Shown: piece after piece, positions 10,417 through 20,403 of the stretch
Position numbering within the stretch: position 1 is the first letter of the stretch
Layout of the letters: each line of letters starts with the position of its first letter
Source: Sparassis latifolia
Lineage: Eukaryota; Basidiomycota; Agaricomycetes; Polyporales; Sparassidaceae
Direction: 5' to 3'
Assembly: GCA_018466975.1 (NCBI GenBank)
Contig: CM031563.1
Span: forward strand, 248,001-312,000
DNA length: 64,000 nt
Notes under the pieces: model-generated
The model's input: the letters and a program-made list of their open reading frames with translations, nothing else
The model's database searches: none
What the model was told of the DNA's origin: nothing
Made by a program: the position numbers and the translations under genes

Positions 10417-11432
10417 CTATTTGCGGAACGTAGTCCACAGCTTGTGCAGCCACCCCTCGGTTGTGGCACTGAGCTCCGATACCGGTAAATCCTTCACAAA
10501 TCTCCTTCTCAGTTCTTCCCTTGCAGTGAGATCGCGAGGGTTAACAAACCACCGCTCCATGCCACGCATGACACCTTTCTCCATCCACCGAAGTAAGGTG
10601 TTGTCCCTCTGCCAAACATTCTCCGTCCAAACTGCCAACGGGCCCGTTCTCCGGGTGACCGTCTTCTCCTCTTGAAACTCCTTCTCGTGAACGCTTGGCC
10701 TTGGCACAAACCTTCGAGCCATCCGATTGGCCATGACGATGTCTGTGAAAATGCGGTCCCCGACTATGACCAGCTCATTATCTGCAACAGGAGTTGGGAG
10801 GGAAGCGAAATAAGCCCGTATGGATGTTATGCAGGAATATGAGGGCTTGAAGGACGAGTGCCGGAGTACTGCGACAGAGAGATGATGGGCTACAGACTCA
10901 GCCTGACAAGGTCGCGTGTGGGTGTCAAAATGAAGGGATGCTCGAGATTTGACTACCCACCTGAATATCTCCTCCATCCAGATGCGATCCAGCGGTATTG
11001 CTCACAATTAACACGTTTTTATCTCCAAAGGTCTCCCGGCACTCATCCCACGCTTGCTGAGGCACAAGAATGGTGTTCATCAACCGACTGGATGTCCTCA
11101 CAAAAATCATTTGGGTACTCACCTTCAGCGCTGGTATCAATGCATCCTGATGCGGTATGGTCTGCGACTGGATAAGCTCAAACCCCTCCGCTTGTACGAT
11201 AGCACATACCAGACAGTTATCCTTGTCAAAGACTACACCACGGTAGCCGACTCTGCGTAGCTCAGGAAAATCAAGTTGGCGGATATCTTACTGCATGGCA
11301 TCGAGAGGTTAGATGGCCTAACCCCTCTGGAAAGACAGGCCTTTCACCTTTAACGGCTATGGATGGTATCACAAGCCGCGGATTGATGAGAAGATGTAGA
11401 AGAGCAAGGATGCCGGGGAGGTTCAAGGGCAT
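10417..11432 (-). CDS. GEP4: Mitochondrial phosphatidylglycerophosphatase, GEP4 type (HAD family)
   Basis: Exons joined from ATG at 11432 to TAG at 10417-10419. The product begins MPLNLPGILALLHLLINPR, then FPELRRVGYRGVVFDKDNCL (HAD motif I with the DxD pair), IPHQDALIPALK, AWDECRETFGDKNVLIVSNT (motif II Ser/Thr) and DNELVIVGDRIFTDIVMANR (motif IV aspartates). The order and spacing match yeast Gep4, which dephosphorylates phosphatidylglycerophosphate to phosphatidylglycerol in the mitochondrial matrix for cardiolipin synthesis. The C-terminal tail after about residue 200 is longer than in yeast. All catalytic motifs are present. It lies head-to-tail with the ABC transporter gene, also probably mitochondrial, but nothing shows they are co-regulated. 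Confidence 0.88.
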
Positions 11433-12602
11433 ATTTATGTTGTCAGTTGGCAGTTACTTGACCGGGAGCCTGTGCAAAAAGAACCATCGCAGCCAAGTCG
11501 CAGCGGCTGTTCGCGACGGCCGGCCCGGCGTGCAGGTATCGCCGCATCTCCTTGCTGCCATGCAGCGACAAGGACGACTTCTATCTACCGAACTCTCTTT
11601 TTTCGTGTCACATTCCACGCAGTGCTAGGGAAGCATATCCCTCAATTTGGCGGCGATATGCAATGGTGCCTGCATGATGTAGTGCAGGAGAAATCCTCAA
11701 GAGTGTCGATCAATATCCGTTGACGGTTTAGTATTTACCCCATACTTCTTAGGAAGTTCTTTAACACAGTCAATCCCGGTTTTTGAATAATAAACGGGTT
11801 GTCCACGGCCGGATGCAGGTGAAGAATGCCAGCAGCCTGAGTGGCGGACCTATGAATGCGACCGTGACTGCGCATCCATCGATCCACACGGCCGGGTGCG
11901 CGCCGACCCAACGCCGACCTGTAAAGATCTGGGCTCACATAAATACACAACTTCTCATGAGGAGGTGCGCTGTTACGTGTTCACCGGCGTTGTAGCAGCA
12001 GCTCCACGCAGCAACCGGTAGCGTCCGCTATTTACGAAAAGGTATGTACAGCAGATTCACAATGTGTGGAGTTCGCAGATCGGTGTCGTGCCACCTGTGG
12101 ATGCGCATGGCGCGTAGTGAGTGCATGGGGTAATTCAGGTGAGTATCTGGCGACATTACCTGAAGTTGTAAGGCCGATAAGAGCTCTGTAGGCCAACTAA
12201 CACGCGTCACTGCTACGGACCACCTGCTGCGATGCACGATGCCGAAGCAACGATCGCAATAGTGCGTGAATGCACGGGAAGCCCGTTTAATTCAGCACAA
12301 AGTGCGCACCCCACGCGCACCTACACGTGGAGCGATTTTGGGGTTGTCCAATGGCTACAATATGATTGCTTCCTAGCGATCCTCTACCTCAGATGTGTGC
12401 AGAAGGTTCGAGCGCAGTATGAATTCAATTCTGAAGGATGTATGATAGCAGCCTTGGTGAGGTTTCGTCCGTCACTTCTCCATCTCAATTGATATCTCTT
12501 CCGCATCTGTGCAGAATTACTCCCCAAGTTGAATTCCAAGCTTCACCTGTGTACGTAGTCAACAAGAGCTGAGAGCCTTTTGCTTAACAATTCCGTTTCA
12601 GG
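11433..12602. other. Intergenic region of about 1.2 kb
   Basis: No supported gene. Open frames are short and overlap on both strands. The last part may include an earlier exon of the caspase-like gene: GTGTACGTAG near 12550 and TTTCAG at 12596-12601 would make an intron just before ATG 12603. Confidence 0.4.
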
Positions 12603-12746
12603 ATGTTCATATACAGAGGAAAACTCAACTTTCTGCATTACGCAGTGGACTAGGCAATTACGGTCGTTCTACCGACAACCTTTGATCTGCGAGAACCTGT
12701 CTCTGCATTCTGGCAGTGGACTAAAGATGAATCTGGGGAGGAGAAA
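12603..12746 (+). pseudogene. Interrupted 5' part of the caspase-like gene
   Basis: In the same frame as the downstream gene, ATG 12603 gives MFIYRGKLNFLHYAVD, then TAG at 12651-12653, then AITVVLPTTFDLREPVSAFW and QWTKDESGEEK. This completes the first copy of the N-terminal domain, whose second copy starts LVYTGKFSWRNYAIDE. At the stop position the second copy has GAG (Glu), so a GAG-to-TAG change would explain it. A TTTCAG just before 12602 suggests a further upstream exon. Confidence 0.55.
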
Positions 12747-14298
12747 GTGATGGTCTCCCTCAATGGGACCATTGACAGCGTCACGGTGACCAGGGATATC
12801 GGATTTTTCCATGATCACTATTACAAGTTTGAGGGCGCTCAGGATGCCGATGAAGAGACACTGACGCTCACGATGCGCGACGCGAACGGTTCCAGGTCAG
12901 ACCCCATGGTTTTACAGCTCAGTTACAAGGAGCCTCCGTTCACTCCCAGGTGCCTTGTGTACACCGGGAAGTTTTCTTGGCGTAACTACGCTATCGACGA
13001 GATGCTTACTGTCATCGTTCCCGCCACATTCAATGGAGGCGATCCCATTTGTGTGTATTGGCAATGGATGGAGGATGCTGACGGCCGGAAAAAGATTAAC
13101 CGCGACCGTGTGGGTACTCTCGATGTCACGGCGGGTCCCTTTACCGGCGATGCGCAGACTCTCGGGATACCGGTGACCTTCTACAGGTTCGATGGGGAGG
13201 TGGATCGGACCAGAGATAGGATTACCTTGACAATGAGCGGTCACCATGACGAGAAATCCGAACACATAACTTTGCAGCTGGCCAATGACCTCCTGCAGAA
13301 GAAAAAGGTCGGCAATGGCTGGTTCCACATTACTGTCGTGCTGAGTTCATCGTCCAATATCACAGGCACTCATTATCCGTTACGATGTCGGCGTCGATGA
13401 AGGCATTCACAGGGTTCGTGACATGCTCGTCGACACTCTCGGTTTTGGCATCAGCAATGTCGAGATGTTATATTATGATGCTGAGCCTAAGGATCGCCCG
13501 AGACTGACCAAGAGAGGCCAGGAAGCGCCGACAGCTGAGCAGTTCAAGAGCAAGTTCACTGCACTACTCAAAGACACCAAGCCTGGCGACATCCGTTTCT
13601 TATATGTCGATGCTCACGGTGTTCCCCTGTATGGGAATGACGAGAATGAACGTGGGCGCGATGAATCTTGGAAGTTTGCGGAGACAGAGGATGGTCAGAA
13701 CGCAGAGCTTGTTCATGACGACTGGATTGCGGACACCGTCCAGCAGGTGAGCAAGTCAACCTTAATTCAAACTTCGATATCAGATTACTCACTCAACATA
13801 TAGAACCTGCATCAGAGTGCGAATCTGACAATGCTTTGCACCGCTTGTTTCGGTGGCGGTATGCTCGACCTTCGCAGACGCTCATCTGGCATCCTCCTAT
13901 CAGCATGCTTCGACACTCAAATCAACGTTAAGGCTGTCAAGGTCGGAGACGTTAGGGATCCATGGACCTTGGCCATCCTTGATTACATTGACAAGAGGGA
14001 GAAGAAGAAGAAGAGGATGGCCTCGTACAACATGCTGTTCGCTGAAGCGAGGCTGCGGGTCAGGTCGATGATGGATTCTGGGCTGCTTACCTCCTCGTAC
14101 CTGGGACCTAGCCCGGATCCACGCAATCCGATAGCCTGGCAGGAGGGGCGGCCCATGCAGGGACATCAAGACCCGCAGCTCGTGTTTAATGGCTGGTACG
14201 TTGATGTCAATACGGCGCGTTTCTTGGAGCCTTTCCAGCCGGCTCTGTCCCGACCGCAGGATGCAGGACGCAACCGCTATCCCCGCGATGAGCTCTGA
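12747..14298 (+). CDS. Caspase-like (metacaspase-type) protein with duplicated N-terminal domain
   Basis: Exons 12747-13307, 13366-13746 and 13804-14298 join in phase across introns of 58 and 57 bases. The N-terminal part holds two copies of a domain of about 105 residues, each with a central WQW and a late LTLTM, probably a beta-sandwich. A caspase-like fold follows: KKKALIIRYDVGVDEGIHR, then PTAEQFKSKFTALLKDTKPG, DIRFLYVDAHGVPLYGNDEN, HDDWIADTVQQ and LTMLCTACFGGGMLDLR. These line up with the metacaspase p20 elements. The usual SGHG reads DAHG and the usual D-C-H-S-G reads A-C-F-G-G, so the catalytic His and Cys positions are kept but their surroundings are changed. The 12747 start falls inside the first domain copy and may not be native. 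Activity is uncertain. Confidence 0.65.
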
Positions 14299-15045
14299 CA
14301 CCTTTGGTAGCCTTGGTGGTGATTTAGAAAGGGTTCGAAAGTGTGAGTTGGTGTTGCGTTCGGTTATAATTACTCGAGTTGCTCGTATGATCGAGTCGAG
14401 GTAGGCGAGGACTAGACATCCGCTATGGTTTTCTGACATATACAGTTTCTTCAATTGTATGGATGTTCCGACACTTCTTTCGGCGTTGTTTCTACCTACC
14501 TACCTTTCGGCGATTCCGCATGACTTAGCTCCCGACCAGAGCGGGGTTCTGTTCATATTTCGGGAGATATCCGCTTGCAAGGTGTTGCACATGTACGACT
14601 CTGCCTCTCACTGGCGAGTGGATGGCGTAGTGTGAGTGGTGCTGGTGAAGCATCTTTGAGCCGTGAGCTGTCCGGGAGCCGCCAATCGCAGGTTGGCAGC
14701 GGACTAGTCTCCCCAGGCAGAGTAGACATTCTGCTTCGACCTTCAAAGCTTCATGCCTCAGGAAATCCGTGTCCGATCAGCGGACTAGTCTCGGCACAAC
14801 AACCTTTGGAGAGAGGGTCTTGCACTAGTTGCTTTAGCAGGGCTACAAATGCAGCGCCGCTACACAAGTGTTATTCGATGACGTGTATACAGGACGACCT
14901 CCACGGAAATATTAAGTATATGAGTACCTTTTATATCGTACAAGATGTCTTTAGCAGTAGTAAAATGCATCTACGTTGCCAGAGGAAAAAGGAAAGCTGA
15001 CCCCACCATCCACCGCCATCATATGTACCTTCATGTACCCGAGTA
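14299..15045. other. Intergenic between convergent genes
   Basis: This is the 3' flank of the caspase-like gene and of RPB9. No gene is supported. It includes a short CTAC tandem run near 14490-14502. Confidence 0.5.
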
Positions 15046-15690
15046 TTATTCCGTTTCAAAATCTTGTTTGGGGAGTGTCGGATCCGTGTAATTATGGTTA
15101 CACCTCGTGCAAACATAGAAGAGAATCATGCGGGTTTCTTTTCGCTTTGACTGGTCTTGGAAGACGACGGCGCTGCGAAGATAAGAAGACAGACGAGCAA
15201 CGTGGCAAGCGGTCAATAGATCCACAGCAGAATAGGGAACGACCACATACTCATTATTACCGCATTTTGGGCATTGCATGTTTGAATGGGCCTATGTGCG
15301 AAATTGAGGCTGCGACGATGAATAATCCGGTTCTGACTCACCAGTGTTGGATCGTTCATTAGGTCCGTCGTCACGCCAACTTGTTCTCTATATAAAAGAG
15401 TCAGAACTCTAAAAAAACACAGCGTATTTATTGCTCATCAATGCGCCAAGAAATAACCCGTCATTATAGGGGTATTGCATACATCACAGAAGAGCATGTC
15501 ACACGGCAGGCCAGTCAAACACAAAAAACACCCACTTTGTCACAGTCAATAAATCATTCCTGTACACACAACTGTTTTCGCCTATCTCATCGTAGGGGCA
15601 TATGCGACAAGCATAGACCATGATGCGACGCTGCTCGTCAGCCTTGGGATACAACAGATTGTTGCATTCGGAACAGAAGTGCAGCGAGGC
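15046..15690 (-). CDS. RPB9: RNA polymerase II subunit RPB9
   Basis: The N-terminal zinc ribbon is ASLHFCSECNNLLYPKADEQ, then MVYACRICPYDEIGENSCVY. The C-terminal TFIIS-type ribbon is AHSNMQCPKCGNNDAVVFQ, then MILFYVCTRCNHNYTD. Between them is VGVTTDLMNDPTL, the typical RPB9 linker. The last intron (15173-15250, GTATGT donor) joins NND to AVVFQ in phase. Stop TAA is at 15046-15048. All eight zinc-binding cysteines are visible. RPB9 sits at the edge of polymerase II and influences start-site choice, elongation and fidelity. The first coding exon is not resolved; it must be very short and lie between 15691 and about 15776. The gene is divergent from KRI1. Confidence 0.93.
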
Positions 15691-15915
15691 CTACATATAA
15701 AGCATAGCACAAGATAGCCATAATTAGCTAGTTCAGACTAGGACCTCGATTTGAGAGAAAAGTACATGCCATGTTGCGTGTTCCAAAGATTAGTGCAGAA
15801 GACAAGGAGGTCGTGCGCTCAGTCAGAATGGGCGCTTGACATGAACGCGTCAATCACGTGCGCATGATGTGGCTTGAAAACCTCTGCAGATCTTCACTGC
15901 CCCCTGGGCTCCACC
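15691..15915. promoter_or_regulatory. Shared upstream region of RPB9 and KRI1
   Basis: At most 225 bases separate two divergently transcribed growth genes, so this is probably a bidirectional promoter. It also contains the unresolved first exon and intron of RPB9. A CACGTG-like core was not found, but an AATCACGTGCG stretch lies near 15851. Confidence 0.5.
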
Positions 15916-18433
15916 ATGCTGTCGGAAGGCTCTGACACTGAAGACATCCACACTTTTACCATCAGTGAGCACTATGCAAAGGCGTATCAGTACGGAAAAG
16001 AGCGCGAAGAGCTCGCCAAACGTGAGCGCGCACACACTTCTATGAGAATTTGACCTCACGAGAGGGCAGTCAAGGAGAAGTACGGGTCAGATGTCGACGA
16101 GGATGATGTAGAGTCCGAGGAAGATTCGGAAGATGCAGAGTCGGAGGACGAGGATGGGGAGGAACTCACACCCGCTATGGACGCAGCCATCCTAAGAACG
16201 CTTGCGCGCATCAGGAGAAAGGACCCTGCAATTTATGAGAAGGACATAGATGTTTTCGAGGGTAGGTGTGTTCTACTACATTTGCGTATCTATTGATTAT
16301 ATATATCCCGTAGAGGAGCAGCAGAAGACTGGCGACGCGACGATCTCCGTGCACACACGGAAAAACAAGGTAGTTACATACTACATATCATCCTTTTCAT
16401 ACCATACTGAACCGCATTGCAGTCGAAGCCCCTCACGATGCGCCAGCACGCACTGGCTTCCGCTCTCGACTCGAAATCCCCGTCACCTTCTCCGGAGCCT
16501 CTTACGCATTACGAAGAGCAGGCTGTCTTGAGAAGCGAGACCATTGCTGCATTCCACACTGCGGTCAACGAAGACAGTGACGGCGATGACCTTCTAGTCC
16601 CTCGAGTGAAGGGAAAAGACGAGCTTGAGCGGGAAAAAGAGGAGTATCGTGCTTTCCTGGAGAAGGAGGTCGGTGAGGACTTGACCCATATCGTCACGAT
16701 CGAAGAAGACGGAGGCGTGCCATCTGGTTCTGCGGATGAAGCTGAAAGGTCCAAGAAGAAGAAGAAAGGCGAAGAGAAGACGAAGAAAAGCAAGCAGGAT
16801 GAAGGCCAGGAGTTCCTCATAAAGTGCGTACAGAGATTTTGACTCTCAGGTGCTCATCAATCTTACAGTATGAACAATTGGCTAGCTACATCTTGAATCG
16901 CGGTTGGGTTGACCGCTCGGCGCGTCGGCTCCCGACCTACAGTGAGATTACTGCATCCAAGAAGGGCAAGGGCAAGGCAAACGGTACTTCTACTGCTGAC
17001 TCGGATTTAGAAGATGAAGTGGAAGAGCAAGAGGGTACTGGCGCGGATGCGCAGAGTGAAGAGCTGGATGAGGACGAGTTTGACGAGGTTGTGGATCGAT
17101 TCGAGAGCTCGTATAATTTCCGTTTCGAGGAACCGTGCGTATACCTTCGTGTGCCTCTCGCACTCGTTTTCTCCAGATGCTTAAGTCTCCATTTACCTCC
17201 AGAGACGCAGCAACTATTGCGCGGTATCCTAGGAATCTTCCCTCGCTAGTCCGACGCGAAGATACATCGCGAAAGGAAGCACGAGAGAAACGCATAGCCA
17301 GGAAAGAGGAAGAATTGTTGAAGAAGAAGGAAGAGGTGAAGAGACTAAAAGCGTTGAAGATGAAGGAGCTCCGTGCGAAGCTAGAAAAAATTGGGAAGGA
17401 AGGTGGCAAAAACCTCGAGGACACTGCAGGTCAACAAATATTCTAACATTTACCGAAATTTTATACTGAGCGCATGTTTTATGTTTCTGCAGCGCTGCAG
17501 GTACTTGACCTCGACGGCGACTGGGACCCGGATACGCATGATCGCCAGATGACGGGTCTATATGGTAATGACGACGATGCGGATGCAGTAGACGAAGAGA
17601 AACCCCAGTGGGATGATGAGATCGACATCGACAATATTGTACCTTCAGAGCCTTCCGAGTCCAAGTCAAAAAAGAAGAAAAAGAAGAAGAAAGACAAACC
17701 TGCAGATGTGATTGACGAAGGAGGGGTCGACGTGGACGAGATGGATGCAGAGGTCGAGCGTCTCCACAGAGATCTTGACGATGAGGAGTGGGATGGCACA
17801 GAAGAGATGCGCAAGCGCAAGCTAGACGAGTACATGGATGAGCTGTACGAATTGGAATTTAACGACATGGTGCGTGGGTACTCGCAAGGGTACCTTTCAT
17901 GATTATTCACCACCTTTTAGGTTGGGGATTTACCTACACGTTTCAAATACGCCAAAGTGGAACCGCAGTCTTTCGCCCTATCGCCTGTCGAGGTATTGAT
18001 GGCAACCGACGCGGAGTTGAACTCGTATATGGGCATCAAGAAGTATGCACCGTATCGCAAGGAAGGAAAGGGCAAGCACTGGGATGCGAGTCGTACATCG
18101 AGGTTGAAGGAGCTCAAAGCAAAGTTGAAGGAACGTGGTTTTGATCCACAGGGACAAGATGGCGTAGGTGACAACGCAAGGAAGCGAAGGGGTAAGAAGG
18201 AGCGGTTAAAGGAGCGAGCGACATTGGTGGTAGAAACTACAGATGTTGTCGACCAAAACACAGAAGAGGTTGAAGCAAGGAAGGAGTTGCGCAAGCGAAA
18301 GCGACAAATACCGCATGTGGAGGAGGATGTCTCGGCCGCAGTGGTGGACAGGGAGGCAGATGTTGTGCAACAGAGTACCCATACGGCAAAGAAGCGAAGG
18401 CGACGTAGGAAGCACGAACATGCTGATATTTGA
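15916..18433 (+). CDS. KRI1: Ribosome biogenesis protein KRI1
   Basis: About eight exons. The start MLSEGSDTEDIHTFTISEHY, followed by AKAYQYGKEREELAK, matches the KRI1 N-terminus. Later hallmarks are ILRTLARIRRKDPAIYEKD, the acidic centre ending EEWDGTEEMRKRKLDEYMDE, LYELEFNDM, then the conserved KRI1-like C-terminal block VGDLPTRFKYAKVEPQSFAL, SPVEVLMATDAELNSYMGIK, KYAPYRK. Long alternating acidic and lysine-rich stretches are typical. In yeast, Kri1 is an essential nucleolar protein needed for 40S subunit assembly. The exon that starts at 16427 and the introns near 16262-16310 and 17430-17490 were joined by frame. The basic C-terminal tail (KKRRRRRKHEHADI) looks like a nuclear/nucleolar signal. 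Confidence 0.92.
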
Positions 18434-20403
18434 TTCCTGTACTTTCGTCGATTGTCTAACGGATGTCATGAGCCCACACCTGATTGCATCACAGTTGCGG
18501 TGTAATAGAATGTTTATGAAAGGGACGTTCGCTCAGAGCAGACTCGGAAGGAAGACCCTGCAGGTGACCGATGATACGTTACAGCACGATGCTTACTTCG
18601 ACCAAGGCAGGCGTACGTACTTCGGTTCTGCGAAGGCTGGAGCTATTGAATAGCAATTGAACATGCTGCATAAAGGGAATAGTTGAGTTTCTGGGCAAGT
18701 CCCCGTCCAATTAACCTGCTTGCCAGGAGTTCAATTCATCCTCTACACCTTTACATATACGTACGAACGTGATATACACGGAAGCACAGAGGCTTGACCG
18801 TATCATTCACTCCCGTTGCTGTAGCGTGTGAACGTCAACGATGACCATAACTGGAACATCTAGAGTTTTGAGCGGGGTCATTTGGGTTCACTACGCGAAC
18901 AGCATCTCAGCAGGATAGAAAAGAATAGTACTTCCAACGCACCGCAAATTTGATCCATACCTGAATTGTCACTGTTCGAGTTCTTGAGTTGAATTTCTCG
19001 ACACTTCGTCCCAAGGCGCAGATAGGAGTCAATTATCCGTGGCGGTTCTCAATAAGACCGCTACGGAATCCGTCCGTATGTCGGCACAGGAAAGATGAAG
19101 CTAACCAAGCCCACTGGTACCGCAACATGTCATTCGTAATACGTGACCCACTCTGCGGAGAAGCGGCTGTCTTCGTTCATGCGTGCACTAAGGGCTGACA
19201 AGTCCTGCGCATGGCCCTATAGCAAATCACCGTCAAGAAGCCGGGTGCGTAACCCGTCCTAGCCAAAGATACGATATGCGAGAAAACTCGCATCGGGTTT
19301 GCATGCTGTGCAGGCAAGGCAGGAACACGAGGACAAACAAGTCGTAACAAATACTCACACATCGACAATCAGGATGAGAGCTCATTCAGTACTTAGATCC
19401 ACAACCATAGCTCCGACGATCTGCCTGCCTCTTGACTCCAAGTCCGAGTGTAAGAAGACACGTCTCAAGTTGTCAGGCAAGATTTGGCCAAGCCCTCACT
19501 TCTGCCCTCGGAAACGGAGGTTCAGCGCATTGTCGTTGACATAAGACGGCTCTCCTAGTCTGAAGTCAACTTGAATGTATTGCAGGACGTAGCAAGGATA
19601 TATGTCACGATAGGAGACCAGACAGCGACAGAAGATCCAGTGAAGCCACGCCCAAAATACGAATCCGGAATCAAGAGATCCACTGATAGAAGCCTGTGCA
19701 GATTCAAGTTCATTGATTTAACAATGGGACAGCATGAATAAAATTGGCCAGGTGCCGTCCAACCCAGGAAGAACAATCTCAAAAGGTCAGGAATACTCAC
19801 ATTTGAAAAATTTCCCCAAATAATAAGACAGATCTAGAGGCCGAACATTAAAGATAGCGCGCAATTTTACCTAGCTATTCAGGCTTCAAGGTAGGTCGTG
19901 CGGTGAGAAAGAACGGAGCGCCGAGCTAAGACACCAACGATTGGTTTCCGCTCACCGGTAGAGATGAAACTCAAGTACGCTAATTCGTCGATGTATCCAG
20001 GTGGCTCTCCTGTAATCGTGAAGATAAAATACTCAGCGACTTTAAGCAAGACAGCTCGCTGGAAGTGGTTCCGCGCAAGTACTTTCGCGCCACAATCTTG
20101 TCAAAGATCTTATGGATCCGGAAGATCCGCCTACACTATCCGATCGTGAATATATTACGTCGCAAGAAAAGCGCGTCGGAGAATGAGCAGGGCTGAGGCT
20201 GAACGACCTCAATCAGACCAGTGGTTGTTCCAACGTCGATGTAGCAGCAGCGACGACCGTGATTTATTTCTAGCAAATTGGGTTGGAAAAGCGGGGGGAT
20301 AATAGGGGTGGTCCGTGCGTGGGAAAGTGGGAGTGGCTTGACGGGTGCGTTGTGACACCGCTCAGTCGCGATCTGTCACCACCCACAATACTGTGACGCC
20401 GCA
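18434..20403. other. Intergenic region of about 2 kb with weak coding-like traces
   Basis: No complete gene is supported. The minus strand around 19400-19800 and 19960-20060 has a few protein-like pieces (for example DSYFGRGFTGSSVAVWSP), broken by stops and not joinable with confidence. They may be remnants of an old gene. The last 150 bases are the upstream region of the gene at 20404. Confidence 0.4.
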
